64,000 nt of DNA. Origin: Bibersteinia trehalosi. Its GTDB lineage: Bacteria > Pseudomonadota > Gammaproteobacteria > Enterobacterales > Pasteurellaceae. The notes beneath the pieces are model-generated. The model saw only the letters and a program-made list of their open reading frames with translations, did no database searches and was not told the origin of the DNA. The DNA lies in NCBI RefSeq assembly GCF_004346205.1, contig NZ_SMAM01000005.1, positions 157,696-221,695 on the forward strand, in the 5' to 3' direction. Below, piece after piece: positions 9,415 to 18,288 of this stretch. Position numbers and translations under genes: made by a program. Numbering within the stretch: position 1 is the stretch's first letter; every line of letters begins with the position of its first letter.

Positions 9415-10464
9415 CTATTTTTGTGTTCTGAGTAAGTTCCAGTATTTCTCATAAATATCGACAGCTTCGCCAACATCTGCTTGCAAAATACCTTTTTCAA
9501 TTTCTTCAATCGGTGGAAAAACTAACGGATCTTCAACCGTTTCTACAGGTAAAATTGCTTTTACTGCTTCATTCGGCATTGAGAATCCCATTGTTTCGAT
9601 CACCTCTTTGGCGCTTTCAGGACGCAACAAAAAGTCGATAAACTTATGTGCTGCTTCCTTGTTTTTTGCCTGTTTTGGAATTGCGTAATTATCCATCCAA
9701 ACTACCGCCCCTTCTTTTGGGAAAATAAATTGAATATCTGGATTTTCGCTTTTCGCACGGTGTGCCGAACCTGTCCATTGCATTCCAACTGCCACTTCCC
9801 CCTGTAAATAAGGCATTTCTGGCGAGTCTGAATTAAACACCAACACATTTGGCACGAGTTTTTGTAAACGCTCGTAAGCGGCTTTAATTTCCGTTTCGTC
9901 TTGTGTATTTGGCGATTTGCCATCTAACAACAAAGCGATATGGAATACTTCACGCGCGTCATTCATTAGCAACACTTTGCCTTTGAATTCTTTTCTCCAC
10001 AAATCGCCCCAGCTATTTAAGCTACTTGAGTCGATTTCAGCGGTATTCACTCCAATTCCAGTTAAGCCGTAAACATAAGGAAGAGAGTATTTATTTTCAG
10101 GGTCAAACGGCTTGCCCATCAATTCTTTGCTCACATTCGCAAAATTGCTTAATTTAGCATGCTCAATTTCTGCCAGCATGCCTTCTTTTGCCATTTTGCC
10201 CACATAGTAGCTTGATGGAAAAACGATGTCGTAGCCGCCACCATTAGAAAGTTTTAATTTAGAATACATTTCCTCATTGCTTTCAAAGGTGGAATAAATC
10301 ACCTCAATGCCCGTTTCTTTTTGAAACTGTTCAAGCAACGATGACGGTACATATTCCGTCCAGTTATACACATAGAGTTTCTCTGCTGCTTGTGCACTTA
10401 ACGCAGAAAAAGCCACCACAGTTGCCAATATTTTGGCAAAAAATGTACGACCGAATTTAACCAA
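9415..10464 (-). CDS. potD: PotD-type polyamine-binding periplasmic protein
   Basis: Periplasmic spermidine/putrescine-binding protein, 349 residues. A signal peptide ends at about SAQAA (residues 23-27), and the mature protein begins [16 protein letters not shown], typical of PotD. The start codon appears to be TTG at 10464: the next in-frame ATG lies beyond the signal peptide, and AAGGA stands about ten bases upstream of the TTG. There are no potA, potB or potC genes beside it, so it must use a transporter encoded elsewhere. It is followed closely by satP, an uncommon pairing. Confidence 0.9.
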   Translation of the reverse strand: MVKFGRTFFAKILATVVAFSALSAQAAEKLYVYNWTEYVPSSLLEQFQKETGIEVIYSTFESNEEMYSKLKLSNGGGYDIVFPSSYYVGKMAKEGMLAEIEHAKLSNFANVSKELMGKPFDPENKYSLPYVYGLTGIGVNTAEIDSSSLNSWGDLWRKEFKGKVLLMNDAREVFHIALLLDGKSPNTQDETEIKAAYERLQKLVPNVLVFNSDSPEMPYLQGEVAVGMQWTGSAHRAKSENPDIQFIFPKEGAVVWMDNYAIPKQAKNKEAAHKFIDFLLRPESAKEVIETMGFSMPNEAVKAILPVETVEDPLVFPPIEEIEKGILQADVGEAVDIYEKYWNLLRTQK

Positions 10465-10528
10465 TTTTTTTAGTCCTTCTATCTAGAGAGTGAAAAAACG
10501 CTTTTGCAATTTTTGCAAAAAAGAGCGA

Positions 10529-10575
10529 AAAAACTACCGCTTTCCAGCCCGAAAACAGATAGGCTGAAAAGCGGT
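10529..10575 (-). terminator. Terminator after ubiD
   Basis: Arms ACCGCTTTCCAGCC (10536-10549) and GGCTGAAAAGCGGT (10562-10575) pair with one mismatch. A-rich sequence to the left gives TTTTTT on the minus strand. Confidence 0.7.
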
Positions 10576-10606
10576 CAAGTATAGCGGCTTTTAGTTAAAC
10601 AAGCGA

Positions 10607-12082
10607 TTATTTTTCCGTAAAAATCTGCAAATCGTCCCAAATTTCATCAATACGTTTTACCACATCAGGATCTTTTTTAATTGGCACGCCCCATTCTCGG
10701 TTGGTTTCACCTGCCCATTTGTTGGTGGCATCAATCCCCATTTTTGAGCCAAGCCCTGCGATAGGGGAAGCGAAATCCAAGTAATCAATCGGAGTATGTT
10801 CAATCATCGTGGTATCTCGTGCAGGATCGCAACGGGTGGTAATCGCCCAAATCACATCTTTCCAATCTCGGGCGTTCACATCATCATCACACACAATCAC
10901 AAATTTGGTGTACATAAACTGACGTAAAAACGACCAAACCCCCATCATCACACGCTTAGCGTGCCCTGCATACTGTTTCTTAATCGTTACCACTGCCAAG
11001 CGGTAAGAACAGCCTTCTGGCGGTAGGTAAAAATCCACAATTTCAGGGAATTGCTTTTGCAAAATCGGGATAAACACTTCATTTAACGCTTCACCTAATA
11101 CCGCAGGTTCATCAGGCGGTCTGCCCGTGTAGGTGCTGTGATAAATCGGATCTTTGCGCATTGTGATATGTGTTATCGTAAACACAGGGAAGTATTCCTG
11201 CTCGTTGTAGTAGCCTGTGTGGTCGCCATAAGGGCCTTCCAATGCCGTTTCATTTGGATCAATATAGCCCTCTAACACAATTTCCGCACTGGCAGGCACT
11301 TCCAAATCATTACTTACTGATTTGACGGTTTCGGTTTTATTGCCTCGCAACAGCCCTGCAAACGCATATTCCGACAATGTATCTGGCACAGGAGTAACCG
11401 CCGCAAGAATGGTCGCAGGATCAGCCCCCAACGCCACAGACACAGGGAAAGGCTCATTCGGGTGCGTTTCTTTCCACTCTTGAAAATCTAACGCCCCTCC
11501 ACGATGGGAAAGCCAACGCATAATCAATTTATTTTTGCCAATCAGCTGTTGGCGATAAATGCCTAGATTTAAACGTTTTTTGAGTGGGCCTTTGGTAATG
11601 GTGAGCCCCCACGTGACAAGTGGGGCAATATCGCCCTGCCAACAGTGCATTATCGGTAATTTGTACAAATCAACCTCATCACCAGAAAGCACGATTTGCT
11701 GACATTCCGCTTTGCCTAATACTTTACTTGGCATATTGAGAATTTGTTTCCATTGAGGCAACTGCCCAATCAGATCTTTAAATCCCTTCGGTGGCTCAGG
11801 CTCTTTCAAAAAAGCCAGTAATTTCCCCAGATCACGCAAAGAGGAAACGTCTTCCTGTCCCATACCCATTGCCACACGCTTTGGTGTACCAAACAGATTG
11901 CACAGCACAGGCATATCATAGCCCTTTGGATTTTCAAATAGTAATGCTGGTCCGCCCATACGCAATGTACGGTCAGCAATTTCGGTCATTTCCAAATAAG
12001 GATCGATTTCTTGGTAAATACGTTTAAGTTCGCCTTTTTGCTCCAGTAATGCCAAAAAATCACGTAAATTTTTGTATTTCAT
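10607..12082 (-). CDS. ubiD: UbiD 3-octaprenyl-4-hydroxybenzoate decarboxylase
   Basis: Prenylated-FMN-dependent decarboxylase of ubiquinone synthesis, cytoplasmic, 491 residues from the ATG at 12082. I chose this start because [22 protein letters not shown] matches the family's usual N terminus; an in-frame start at 12148 adds 22 unlikely residues. Family blocks include [13 protein letters not shown] (about 305), [18 protein letters not shown] and the C-terminal [10 protein letters not shown]. It stands alone, with a terminator downstream and the divergent fhu operon upstream. Confidence 0.96.
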   Translation of the reverse strand: MKYKNLRDFLALLEQKGELKRIYQEIDPYLEMTEIADRTLRMGGPALLFENPKGYDMPVLCNLFGTPKRVAMGMGQEDVSSLRDLGKLLAFLKEPEPPKGFKDLIGQLPQWKQILNMPSKVLGKAECQQIVLSGDEVDLYKLPIMHCWQGDIAPLVTWGLTITKGPLKKRLNLGIYRQQLIGKNKLIMRWLSHRGGALDFQEWKETHPNEPFPVSVALGADPATILAAVTPVPDTLSEYAFAGLLRGNKTETVKSVSNDLEVPASAEIVLEGYIDPNETALEGPYGDHTGYYNEQEYFPVFTITHITMRKDPIYHSTYTGRPPDEPAVLGEALNEVFIPILQKQFPEIVDFYLPPEGCSYRLAVVTIKKQYAGHAKRVMMGVWSFLRQFMYTKFVIVCDDDVNARDWKDVIWAITTRCDPARDTTMIEHTPIDYLDFASPIAGLGSKMGIDATNKWAGETNREWGVPIKKDPDVVKRIDEIWDDLQIFTEK

Positions 12083-12234
12083 CCTGATACTCTTCAAATG
12101 TGAAATCTGTTCGCAGTATAACTGATTTACAAGCGCCCAGAAATCCACAAAATTTTACCAAAAGAGAAAAGACTTCAAAGCGCAATCGTTTTTAATTAAA
12201 ATGGGAACGTTTTTTATTTTGACATGGAGTCATT

Positions 12235-12999
12235 GTGTTTACTGTGGAGCAAGCTAGTTTTGCCATTCCTGAGCGTCCCCTGCTACAGCCTATTTCACTT
12301 ACCTTTGAGCAAGGCAAAATCTACGGTTTAATTGGGCACAATGGTTCAGGTAAATCTACACTGATCAAATTGCTTGCTAAGCAACAAGCGATGTCAACAG
12401 GGCAGATTTTTTTCCAAAACCGACCGCTTGCACATTGGTCAAGCCGCGAATTTGCTCGCCACGTTGCCTATCTGCCACAACATTTACCCAATGCCACCAA
12501 CTTAACCGCTCGAGAACTCGTTGCGATGGGGCGTTATGCTCATCAAGGTTTATTTGGGCGAGAAAGTAATGCAGACCGCCAAGCCATTGAGCAAGCACTC
12601 GCTTTAACGCACACGGAAAAATTTGCCAATCAAAATATAGATGTTTTATCAGGCGGTGAGCGTTCTCGTGTTTGGCTAGCGATGTTGCTGGCTCAGCAGA
12701 GCCAATTTTTATTGCTCGATGAACCGCTAGCCGCATTAGACATTGCTCATCAAGTGGAAGTCATGGAACTGATTCATAAACTCAGCCGAGAACTCAATTT
12801 AGGCGTGATTATCGTCATTCACGACATCAACCTTGCTGCACGCTACTGTGATCATCTTGTTGCCTTACACAGCGGAAAGCTGCTTGCCGAAGGCAATGCC
12901 CATCAAATTGTTAATTCACCATCACTCAAAGCGATTTATGGTATTGAGTTGAATGTGATTGAACACCCACAAACCAAACGTCCAGTGAGTTTTTATTGA
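12235..12999 (+). CDS. fhuC: FhuC ferric hydroxamate ABC transporter ATPase
   Basis: ATPase for import of ferric hydroxamate siderophores, 254 residues, with a GTG start preceded by TGGAG. Walker A GHNGSGKST is at residues 34-42, the signature LSGGERSRV at about 140, Walker B FLLLDEP at about 160, and the switch His in VIHDINLAARYCD. First gene of fhuCDBA, the order known in A. pleuropneumoniae. Its stop TGA shares one base with the ATG at 12999. I did not find a convincing Fur box in front of it. Confidence 0.94.
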   Translation: MFTVEQASFAIPERPLLQPISLTFEQGKIYGLIGHNGSGKSTLIKLLAKQQAMSTGQIFFQNRPLAHWSSREFARHVAYLPQHLPNATNLTARELVAMGRYAHQGLFGRESNADRQAIEQALALTHTEKFANQNIDVLSGGERSRVWLAMLLAQQSQFLLLDEPLAALDIAHQVEVMELIHKLSRELNLGVIIVIHDINLAARYCDHLVALHSGKLLAEGNAHQIVNSPSLKAIYGIELNVIEHPQTKRPVSFY

Positions 13000-13997
13000 T
13001 GTTGAAATTAAGTACAAAACAAGCTCCCCTCTTTGAAAAAGAGGGGCGGGGGGGAGATTTAAAAACACTCGCTTTCTTCGGAAATGACTTCTGCCAAATC
13101 TCCCCTAACCCCTCTTTGCTAAAGAGGGGGATCAGATCGGTGCAAATCAAGTTCATAGCGGTCGTTTTATCCTTATTCTTTGCAAATCCCCTTTTCGCCA
13201 AAATCGCCACCCTAGACTGGACGGTGGCTGAAACTTTAATTGCACTGGGGGAAAAACCAATTGCAGTGGGAAATAAGCAGAGCTATCAAGTGTGGGTACA
13301 ACAGCCCAGTTTGCCCGATACAACCTACGATCTCGGCGTTCGCTTACAACCGAATTTGGAACAGCTTTTGGCGTTGAAACAACAGGGTGAAATGGTGTTT
13401 ATCAATACCTCGTTTTATGCCCAAACAACCACAAACTTAAACCGATTTGGCACAGTAGAGATCGTGGATTTTTATCAGGCAGGTAATGCATGGCAGAATA
13501 TTCTCACTGCGACTCGCCAAGTGGCGAAACACATTGGCAAACCCAAACAAGCCGAACAGTTGATTAACGATTTTTCGCAAAAAATAGCGGAAATCCAACC
13601 GCTTGTTCAGCCTTATCAAACTCGCCCGATAGCACTGGTGCAATTTGCAGATAGTCGTCATCTGCGAATTTATGGCAAAAATAGCCCTTTTGGTGAGGTA
13701 TTAAACCAGTTAGGCTTGATGAACGCTTGGCAAACAGAGGTGAATTTTTGGGGCTTTGAAAACATTGAGATCACTCAGTTGGCAAAATTGCCGAAAAATA
13801 GCCGTTTGGTGGTGATAAAGCCTTACCCTGCCAACATTGAAACCGCATTAAAACACAATACGCTTTGGCAACAATTGCCTTTGGCAAAAGATCCGTTGAT
13901 TTTACCTGCCATTTGGACCTTTGGTGGGGTACCGTCTGCACAGCGATTTGCGCAAAGTTTAGCGGACGGATTATTGAATGGTGGTGAGCAATGGTAA
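12999..13997 (+). CDS. fhuD: FhuD ferric hydroxamate-binding periplasmic protein, N terminus altered by a repeat element
   Basis: Binding protein delivering ferric hydroxamates to FhuB; the BtuF/FhuD fold is recognisable from ATLDWTVAETLIALGEKPIAV onward. From the ATG at 12999, coupled to the fhuC stop, it would be 332 residues. The first 47 are encoded mostly by an inserted palindromic element (13026-13129), and the real signal peptide (QIKFIAVVLSLFFANPLFA) begins only after it. An in-frame GTG at 13140, preceded by the G-rich edge of the element, probably serves as the working start, giving 285 residues. The stop overlaps the fhuB start by 7 bases. Confidence 0.9.
   Translation: MLKLSTKQAPLFEKEGRGGDLKTLAFFGNDFCQISPNPSLLKRGIRSVQIKFIAVVLSLFFANPLFAKIATLDWTVAETLIALGEKPIAVGNKQSYQVWVQQPSLPDTTYDLGVRLQPNLEQLLALKQQGEMVFINTSFYAQTTTNLNRFGTVEIVDFYQAGNAWQNILTATRQVAKHIGKPKQAEQLINDFSQKIAEIQPLVQPYQTRPIALVQFADSRHLRIYGKNSPFGEVLNQLGLMNAWQTEVNFWGFENIEITQLAKLPKNSRLVVIKPYPANIETALKHNTLWQQLPLAKDPLILPAIWTFGGVPSAQRFAQSLADGLLNGGEQW
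13026..13129. repeat. 104-bp palindromic element inside the 5' part of fhuD
   Basis: Two inverted arms of about 35 bases (13026-13060 and 13096-13129) flank a 35-base unique centre. Each arm contains its own hairpin: CCCCTCTTT with AAAGAGGGG (26-34/38-46, and 13109-13117/13121-13129). The inner ends GGGGAGATTT and AAATCTCCCC are exact complements. No target duplication is obvious. It resembles a non-autonomous palindromic element and is in frame within fhuD. Confidence 0.8.
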
Positions 13998-15988
13998 AAA
14001 ATAAAAATGTCGGGACGCAACGCTTGCGTCTGTCATATTCGTATTTTGCGCTCGCTAGTTTAGCGATCTTACTCGTGGTATTTATCGCCCTTTTTATTTG
14101 GCTGCTTTCCGCTATTTTGCCAACCAATTCATCTTTGTTTGCCCTATTTTCCCCAAGTGAAAATCTCGATCTGCTTTTGCTACAAAACTATACCCTACCT
14201 CGTATTGCGATGGCATTGCTCGCTGGTGGGCTACTTGGTGTGGCAAGTTTGCTTTTACAGCAGATAATGAATAATCCTTTGGCTTCGGATAATACACTCG
14301 GGATCAGTGCAGGATCGCAGTTTGCACTCTTTTTAACGGCGATTTTTATGCCAAATTGGTTGGAATATGGTGCGAGCATTATCGCTTTGATTGGTGCTGG
14401 AGTGAGTTTATTGTTGGTACTCGGTTTAGCCATGCGTAAAACCCTTTCTCCCCTCTTACTCATTCTGGCAGGATTAGTGGTCAATCTCTATTTTGGCTCA
14501 TTTTCTGCCTTGATGATGTTGTTTTACCCCGAAGAGAGCAGGGGACTTGCTCAATGGGGGGCGGGTTCGCTAGTGCAAGAAAGCTGGTGGGACAGTCAAT
14601 TATTAGCATTGCAAGCGGTTATACCACTTGGGTTAATGATAATGTTGATTCGCCCATTTAGTCTGTTGTCGTTGAATGATAATAACGCTCAAAGTTTGGG
14701 GGTCCCAGTCGCCAAATTACGTTTAATTGGGGTCTTCATCAGTGCATTGCTTATTGCAGCGGTCGTGAGTAAAGTAGGTATGCTGGGCTTTGTTGGCTTG
14801 GCTGCGGCGACGTTAATTCGCCAACTTGGCGTACAACATTTTAAAGGGCAACTACTTGGTGCATTTTTGTTAGGTGGGCTATTACTCGCTATTACCGATC
14901 TCGGCTTGCAACTGATTGCTCACTACTATGCGATCCATTTACCTACTGGGGCGGTAACGGCACTGATCGGCACGCCGCTATTATTATGGTTGATGTTTCG
15001 TAGCCTTGCCCATACAGGGCGATTCACCGAGCAAGGGCAACGGATAACACAACGTTTTACCAAGCAAACTGCTTATGGGCTGACTGCACTTTTTATCATC
15101 ACATTACTGATCGCTTTTCTATTTGGTCGCAGTACAACAGGTTGGACTTGGTCATACTCGCCAGAGTTAATCGCCCTTCGCATACCACGTATTTTAGTTG
15201 CCTTTGCTGTGGGCATATTGTTGGCGGTGGCAGGGGTTATTTTGCAACGGCTAACGCTCAATCCGATGGCAAGCCCCGAACTATTAGGGGTCTCATCGGG
15301 GACAAGTATCGGCATTTTGATCTTACTTTTTGTATCAACGAGTGAACATCAAAGCCTATTTGGATTAGCAGGCATTATTGGTGCGATTATTGCACTATTA
15401 GTGATTATGTTGATTAACCAACGTAATGGTATGTTACCCGAAAAAGTATTACTGACAGGGATTAGCCTTTCGGCATTATTTGATAGTTTACAACGCCTTG
15501 CGATTGCTAGCGGTGATTTGCGTGCATTACAGCTACTCAGCTGGACATCGGGTTCAACACAACAAGCCACGCTCTCATTTGCTTTACCGTTTTTAGGTGT
15601 TGCAATGGCATTATGGGGCATCAGTTTGCTCTTTAGCCGTTGGTTAGCATTATTCTCTTTGCAAGTCCCAACCGCACAGGCATTGGGGCTGAATATCAAA
15701 CATAGCCGTTTAGTGTTAATTCTGTTTAGTGCATTATTAACGGCTCTCGCCACATTGATGATCGGGCCATTAAGTTTTATTGGTTTGCTCGTGCCGCAAA
15801 TCAGCCATTTTTTAGGGGCAACACAGGTACGCAGCCAGCTGTTTATCTCTGCGTTATTAGGCGGATTGATGATGGTATTTGCCGATTTTCTTGGCAGACA
15901 AATACTCTTCCCTTATGAAATTCCAGCAGGTTTAGTGGCGACATTGATTGGGGGAACTTATTTTTTATTGATGGTGAGAAGAATTTAA
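13991..15988 (+). CDS. fhuB: FhuB ferric hydroxamate permease, two fused domains
   Basis: Inner-membrane permease of the FhuBCD importer, 665 residues. It consists of two homologous BtuC-like halves, one starting near residue 60 (LPRIAMALLAGGLLGVASLLLQ) and one near 395 (IPRILVAFAVGILLAVAGVILQ), so a single polypeptide replaces a homodimer. Family blocks GISAGSQ and GVSSGTS mark the two halves. The start overlaps the fhuD stop. Residues 7-14 or so come from a short palindromic repeat (14012-14031), just before the first membrane segment. Confidence 0.95.
   Translation: MVKNKNVGTQRLRLSYSYFALASLAILLVVFIALFIWLLSAILPTNSSLFALFSPSENLDLLLLQNYTLPRIAMALLAGGLLGVASLLLQQIMNNPLASDNTLGISAGSQFALFLTAIFMPNWLEYGASIIALIGAGVSLLLVLGLAMRKTLSPLLLILAGLVVNLYFGSFSALMMLFYPEESRGLAQWGAGSLVQESWWDSQLLALQAVIPLGLMIMLIRPFSLLSLNDNNAQSLGVPVAKLRLIGVFISALLIAAVVSKVGMLGFVGLAAATLIRQLGVQHFKGQLLGAFLLGGLLLAITDLGLQLIAHYYAIHLPTGAVTALIGTPLLLWLMFRSLAHTGRFTEQGQRITQRFTKQTAYGLTALFIITLLIAFLFGRSTTGWTWSYSPELIALRIPRILVAFAVGILLAVAGVILQRLTLNPMASPELLGVSSGTSIGILILLFVSTSEHQSLFGLAGIIGAIIALLVIMLINQRNGMLPEKVLLTGISLSALFDSLQRLAIASGDLRALQLLSWTSGSTQQATLSFALPFLGVAMALWGISLLFSRWLALFSLQVPTAQALGLNIKHSRLVLILFSALLTALATLMIGPLSFIGLLVPQISHFLGATQVRSQLFISALLGGLMMVFADFLGRQILFPYEIPAGLVATLIGGTYFLLMVRRI
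14012..14031. repeat. Short palindromic repeat inside fhuB codons 8-14
   Basis: GACGCAA (14014-14020), spacer CGC, TTGCGTC (14024-14030), with GGG in front. Of the REP-like type GGGACGCAA...TTGCGTC. It sits 20 bases into fhuB and codes for VGTQRLRL. Confidence 0.6.
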
Positions 15989-15998
15989 TAATTGATGC

Positions 15999-16015
15999 TG
16001 GTGCATTATGCACCA
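15999..16015. repeat. Hairpin just after fhuB
   Basis: TGGTGC (15999-16004) and GCACCA (16010-16015) around ATTAT. No T-run follows, so it is more likely an RNA-stability or processing hairpin than a terminator. Confidence 0.45.
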
Positions 16016-16038
16016 ATAAATTAACCACAAAATAAAAT

Positions 16039-16064
16039 GGGCGGACACATCGGTCCGCCCCTAC
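16039..16064. repeat. GTAGGGGCG-type palindromic repeat between fhuB and fhuA
   Basis: Arms GGGCGGAC (16039-16046) and GTCCGCCC (16053-16060) followed by CTAC. On the minus strand it begins GTAGGGGCG, the same edge as the repeats inside ftsY, so both belong to one family. Confidence 0.75.
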
Positions 16065-16133
16065 AACCAAATACGACATTTAAATGACTAATTTACCTTA
16101 TCATTTTCTTAACAACATTTTTAAGGACAAAAA

Positions 16134-18218
16134 ATGAAAAAAAACTTTGCGATTTCCGCACTTTCACAAGCTATTTTTGTTGCTATTACACTGCCTGCAA
16201 TGGCAAATGAAGAGATTGCCCATTTAGATGAAATTACCGTTTCTGGTGGTTCAATGTACCGTATGGGGGAAGTGCCTGTTCATCAAGCAAAATCCGCAGT
16301 GGCAATAAACCGTGAAATGCTCGATCAGCAAGCGGTGAATAAAGTGGACGAAATTGCCCGTTACCAAGCAGGTTTTGCAAATCAAATTTTTGGTGAAGAT
16401 ACTAATACCAACTGGTTGCGTGTACGTGGAGCAGAAGTTTCACAAGCGGTGGATGGTTTACCTACATTTAGCTATGGTTTCTTTAATCCTTATGTGAATA
16501 GTTTTGGCTTAGAAGCAGTGGAAATCACCAAAGGGGCTGATGCGATGACTTTCGGAGCTGCGCAATCTGGTGGTTTAATTAACTATGTTTCTAAACGTCC
16601 ACATAAAGAACAAGTAGGGCAAGGCGAGTTAAAACTGAATATTGGTAATAATACTCAGTATGGTATTGGTGCTGATTATACAGGACAGTTTGCGGAAAAT
16701 GCTCGTTATCGTTTTGTAGGTTACTATGGTGGTAAAGATGGGCAATCAGATAATACGAAAAATGAAACAATTTATATTGCGCCGAGTGTGGAATTTGATC
16801 TGACAGAGCGTACGCGCTTAACTTTGCTTGCTAATTATCAGCGTGATCACGGTATCCCGAGTTCCAATTTCTTACCACAGGAAGGCACTGTTATTGCATC
16901 GCCAAATGGTTATATTTCTCGCTCGGCAAACTTTGGTGACCCTGTAAATGATACCGAAACCAACCGCCAATATAGCGTAGGGTATGAATTTGCCCACGAT
17001 TTTGCTAACGGCTTAAGCATTAATTCTCGCTATCGTTATAGCCATATTGATAATTTCCACCGAGGTTCATACATCTATCCGTCTGCTTACGATGCCACTT
17101 GGAATCTAATCACTCCAAGTGCAAATAATTATAGCGTGATTCGTGGCGTTGTCTTCAATGATGGTAAAGCGAAATCACACACCGCCGATAATCACTTAAC
17201 CTGGAACGCAAATATTACTAATTGGTTCAAAAATACTTTAGTGATCGGCACTGACTATCGCTATCAAAATGTCGATGCCCGTTATACTTTATTTGGAACA
17301 ACTTCAGAAGCAGATATTTCAAATCCAACAGCAGGTTATAATCAAGCACAAGATGTGAGTACAGCACCACATGTGAATCTCAAAGCTCAACAATTCGGCT
17401 TCTATCTACAAAATCAAAGCCGTTTTGCAGAGAACCTAGTGCTAGGGTTGGGCATTCGCCACGACCGTGCAAAGATTAAAGAATATCAATTAGCCGAAGA
17501 GGCAAAATATAATGAAACATCTTACTCATATTCATTGATGTATGAATCTGCTGTTGGGATTAATCCGTATCTTTCATACAGTGAAGCATTCCATATGCCC
17601 GTTGGGATAAGCGGAGTAAATAAACTCTACAGTCCACAAACAACGAAACAATATGAAGTAGGCATAAAATACCTTCCAACTTGGCTAGATGGCACAATTT
17701 CTATTGCTACTTTCCAAGCAAAAGATACAGGAGCATTAGTGTCTCGTGATAGAGGGGCAACCGTTAGCAGCGAAGATCCTATTCGTCGCCGTGGGATAGA
17801 ATTACAAGCCGATGTTAATCTGACCAATAACTGGAATTTGGGCATGGCTTATACTTATCTACAAGCCTACTCACAAACACCTGTCGGAAATGTACGTCGT
17901 CCATTACTGCCCAAAAATACCTTAGCTGCTCGTACAGCTTATAACTTCTCTGGTGCCTTCGAAGGTTTAATGCTCGGAGCTGGCGTTCGCCATATTGGTT
18001 CTAGTGTAGGACAAAAAGATTATGCAATTTACCCAAGTGTGCGTGTACCAAGTGCAACAGTGGTAGATTTAATGGCACGCTACCAATTTAAAAATGGCAT
18101 TGCATTACAAGTTAATGCAGATAATGTCGGAGACCGCCGTTATGTTGCAGCTTGTGATAACTACTGCTACTACGGTGCAGGACGGAACATTAATGCAAGT
18201 GTAAGTTATAAATTCTAA
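16134..18218 (+). CDS. fhuA: FhuA-type TonB-dependent ferric hydroxamate receptor
   Basis: Outer-membrane siderophore receptor, 694 residues. A signal peptide ends at about PAMA (residues 20-24), a TonB-box-like DEITVSG lies near 33-39, and the plug domain (about 45-160) includes WLRVRGAEVSQAVDGLPTF. The rest is a 22-strand barrel ending in the outer-membrane signature SVSYKF. Last gene of fhuCDBA, 145 bases after fhuB, so it may have its own promoter. The stretch 16090-16108 agrees with the Fur consensus at roughly 11 of 19 positions, which is suggestive only. A terminator follows. Confidence 0.92.
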   Translation: MKKNFAISALSQAIFVAITLPAMANEEIAHLDEITVSGGSMYRMGEVPVHQAKSAVAINREMLDQQAVNKVDEIARYQAGFANQIFGEDTNTNWLRVRGAEVSQAVDGLPTFSYGFFNPYVNSFGLEAVEITKGADAMTFGAAQSGGLINYVSKRPHKEQVGQGELKLNIGNNTQYGIGADYTGQFAENARYRFVGYYGGKDGQSDNTKNETIYIAPSVEFDLTERTRLTLLANYQRDHGIPSSNFLPQEGTVIASPNGYISRSANFGDPVNDTETNRQYSVGYEFAHDFANGLSINSRYRYSHIDNFHRGSYIYPSAYDATWNLITPSANNYSVIRGVVFNDGKAKSHTADNHLTWNANITNWFKNTLVIGTDYRYQNVDARYTLFGTTSEADISNPTAGYNQAQDVSTAPHVNLKAQQFGFYLQNQSRFAENLVLGLGIRHDRAKIKEYQLAEEAKYNETSYSYSLMYESAVGINPYLSYSEAFHMPVGISGVNKLYSPQTTKQYEVGIKYLPTWLDGTISIATFQAKDTGALVSRDRGATVSSEDPIRRRGIELQADVNLTNNWNLGMAYTYLQAYSQTPVGNVRRPLLPKNTLAARTAYNFSGAFEGLMLGAGVRHIGSSVGQKDYAIYPSVRVPSATVVDLMARYQFKNGIALQVNADNVGDRRYVAACDNYCYYGAGRNINASVSYKF

Positions 18219-18224
18219 AACCTA

Positions 18225-18252
18225 AAAAAGGCTGAGCGAGCTCAGCCTTTTT
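18225..18252. terminator. Bidirectional terminator between fhuA and ftsX
   Basis: AAAAAGGCTGAG (18225-18236) and CTCAGCCTTTTT (18241-18252) around CGAG. The A and T runs on both sides suit both converging transcripts. Confidence 0.85.
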
Positions 18253-18288
18253 GCAAATTATTGCGCATTTTCAAGCGCTTGCTTTTAC

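Noticed and set aside
12149..12234. A Fur box upstream of fhuC
   Set aside because: I looked for the 19-base consensus and found only weak A/T-rich matches; the fhuA-proximal stretch at 16090-16108 is a little better but not convincing.
12996..12998. TTG as the fhuD start
   Set aside because: The ATG three bases later overlaps the fhuC stop in the usual coupled way; and the GTG at 13140 may be the real start.
13026..13129. An insertion sequence in fhuD
   Set aside because: The element is only about 104 bases, with no transposase frame and no clear target duplication, so it is a palindromic repeat rather than an IS.
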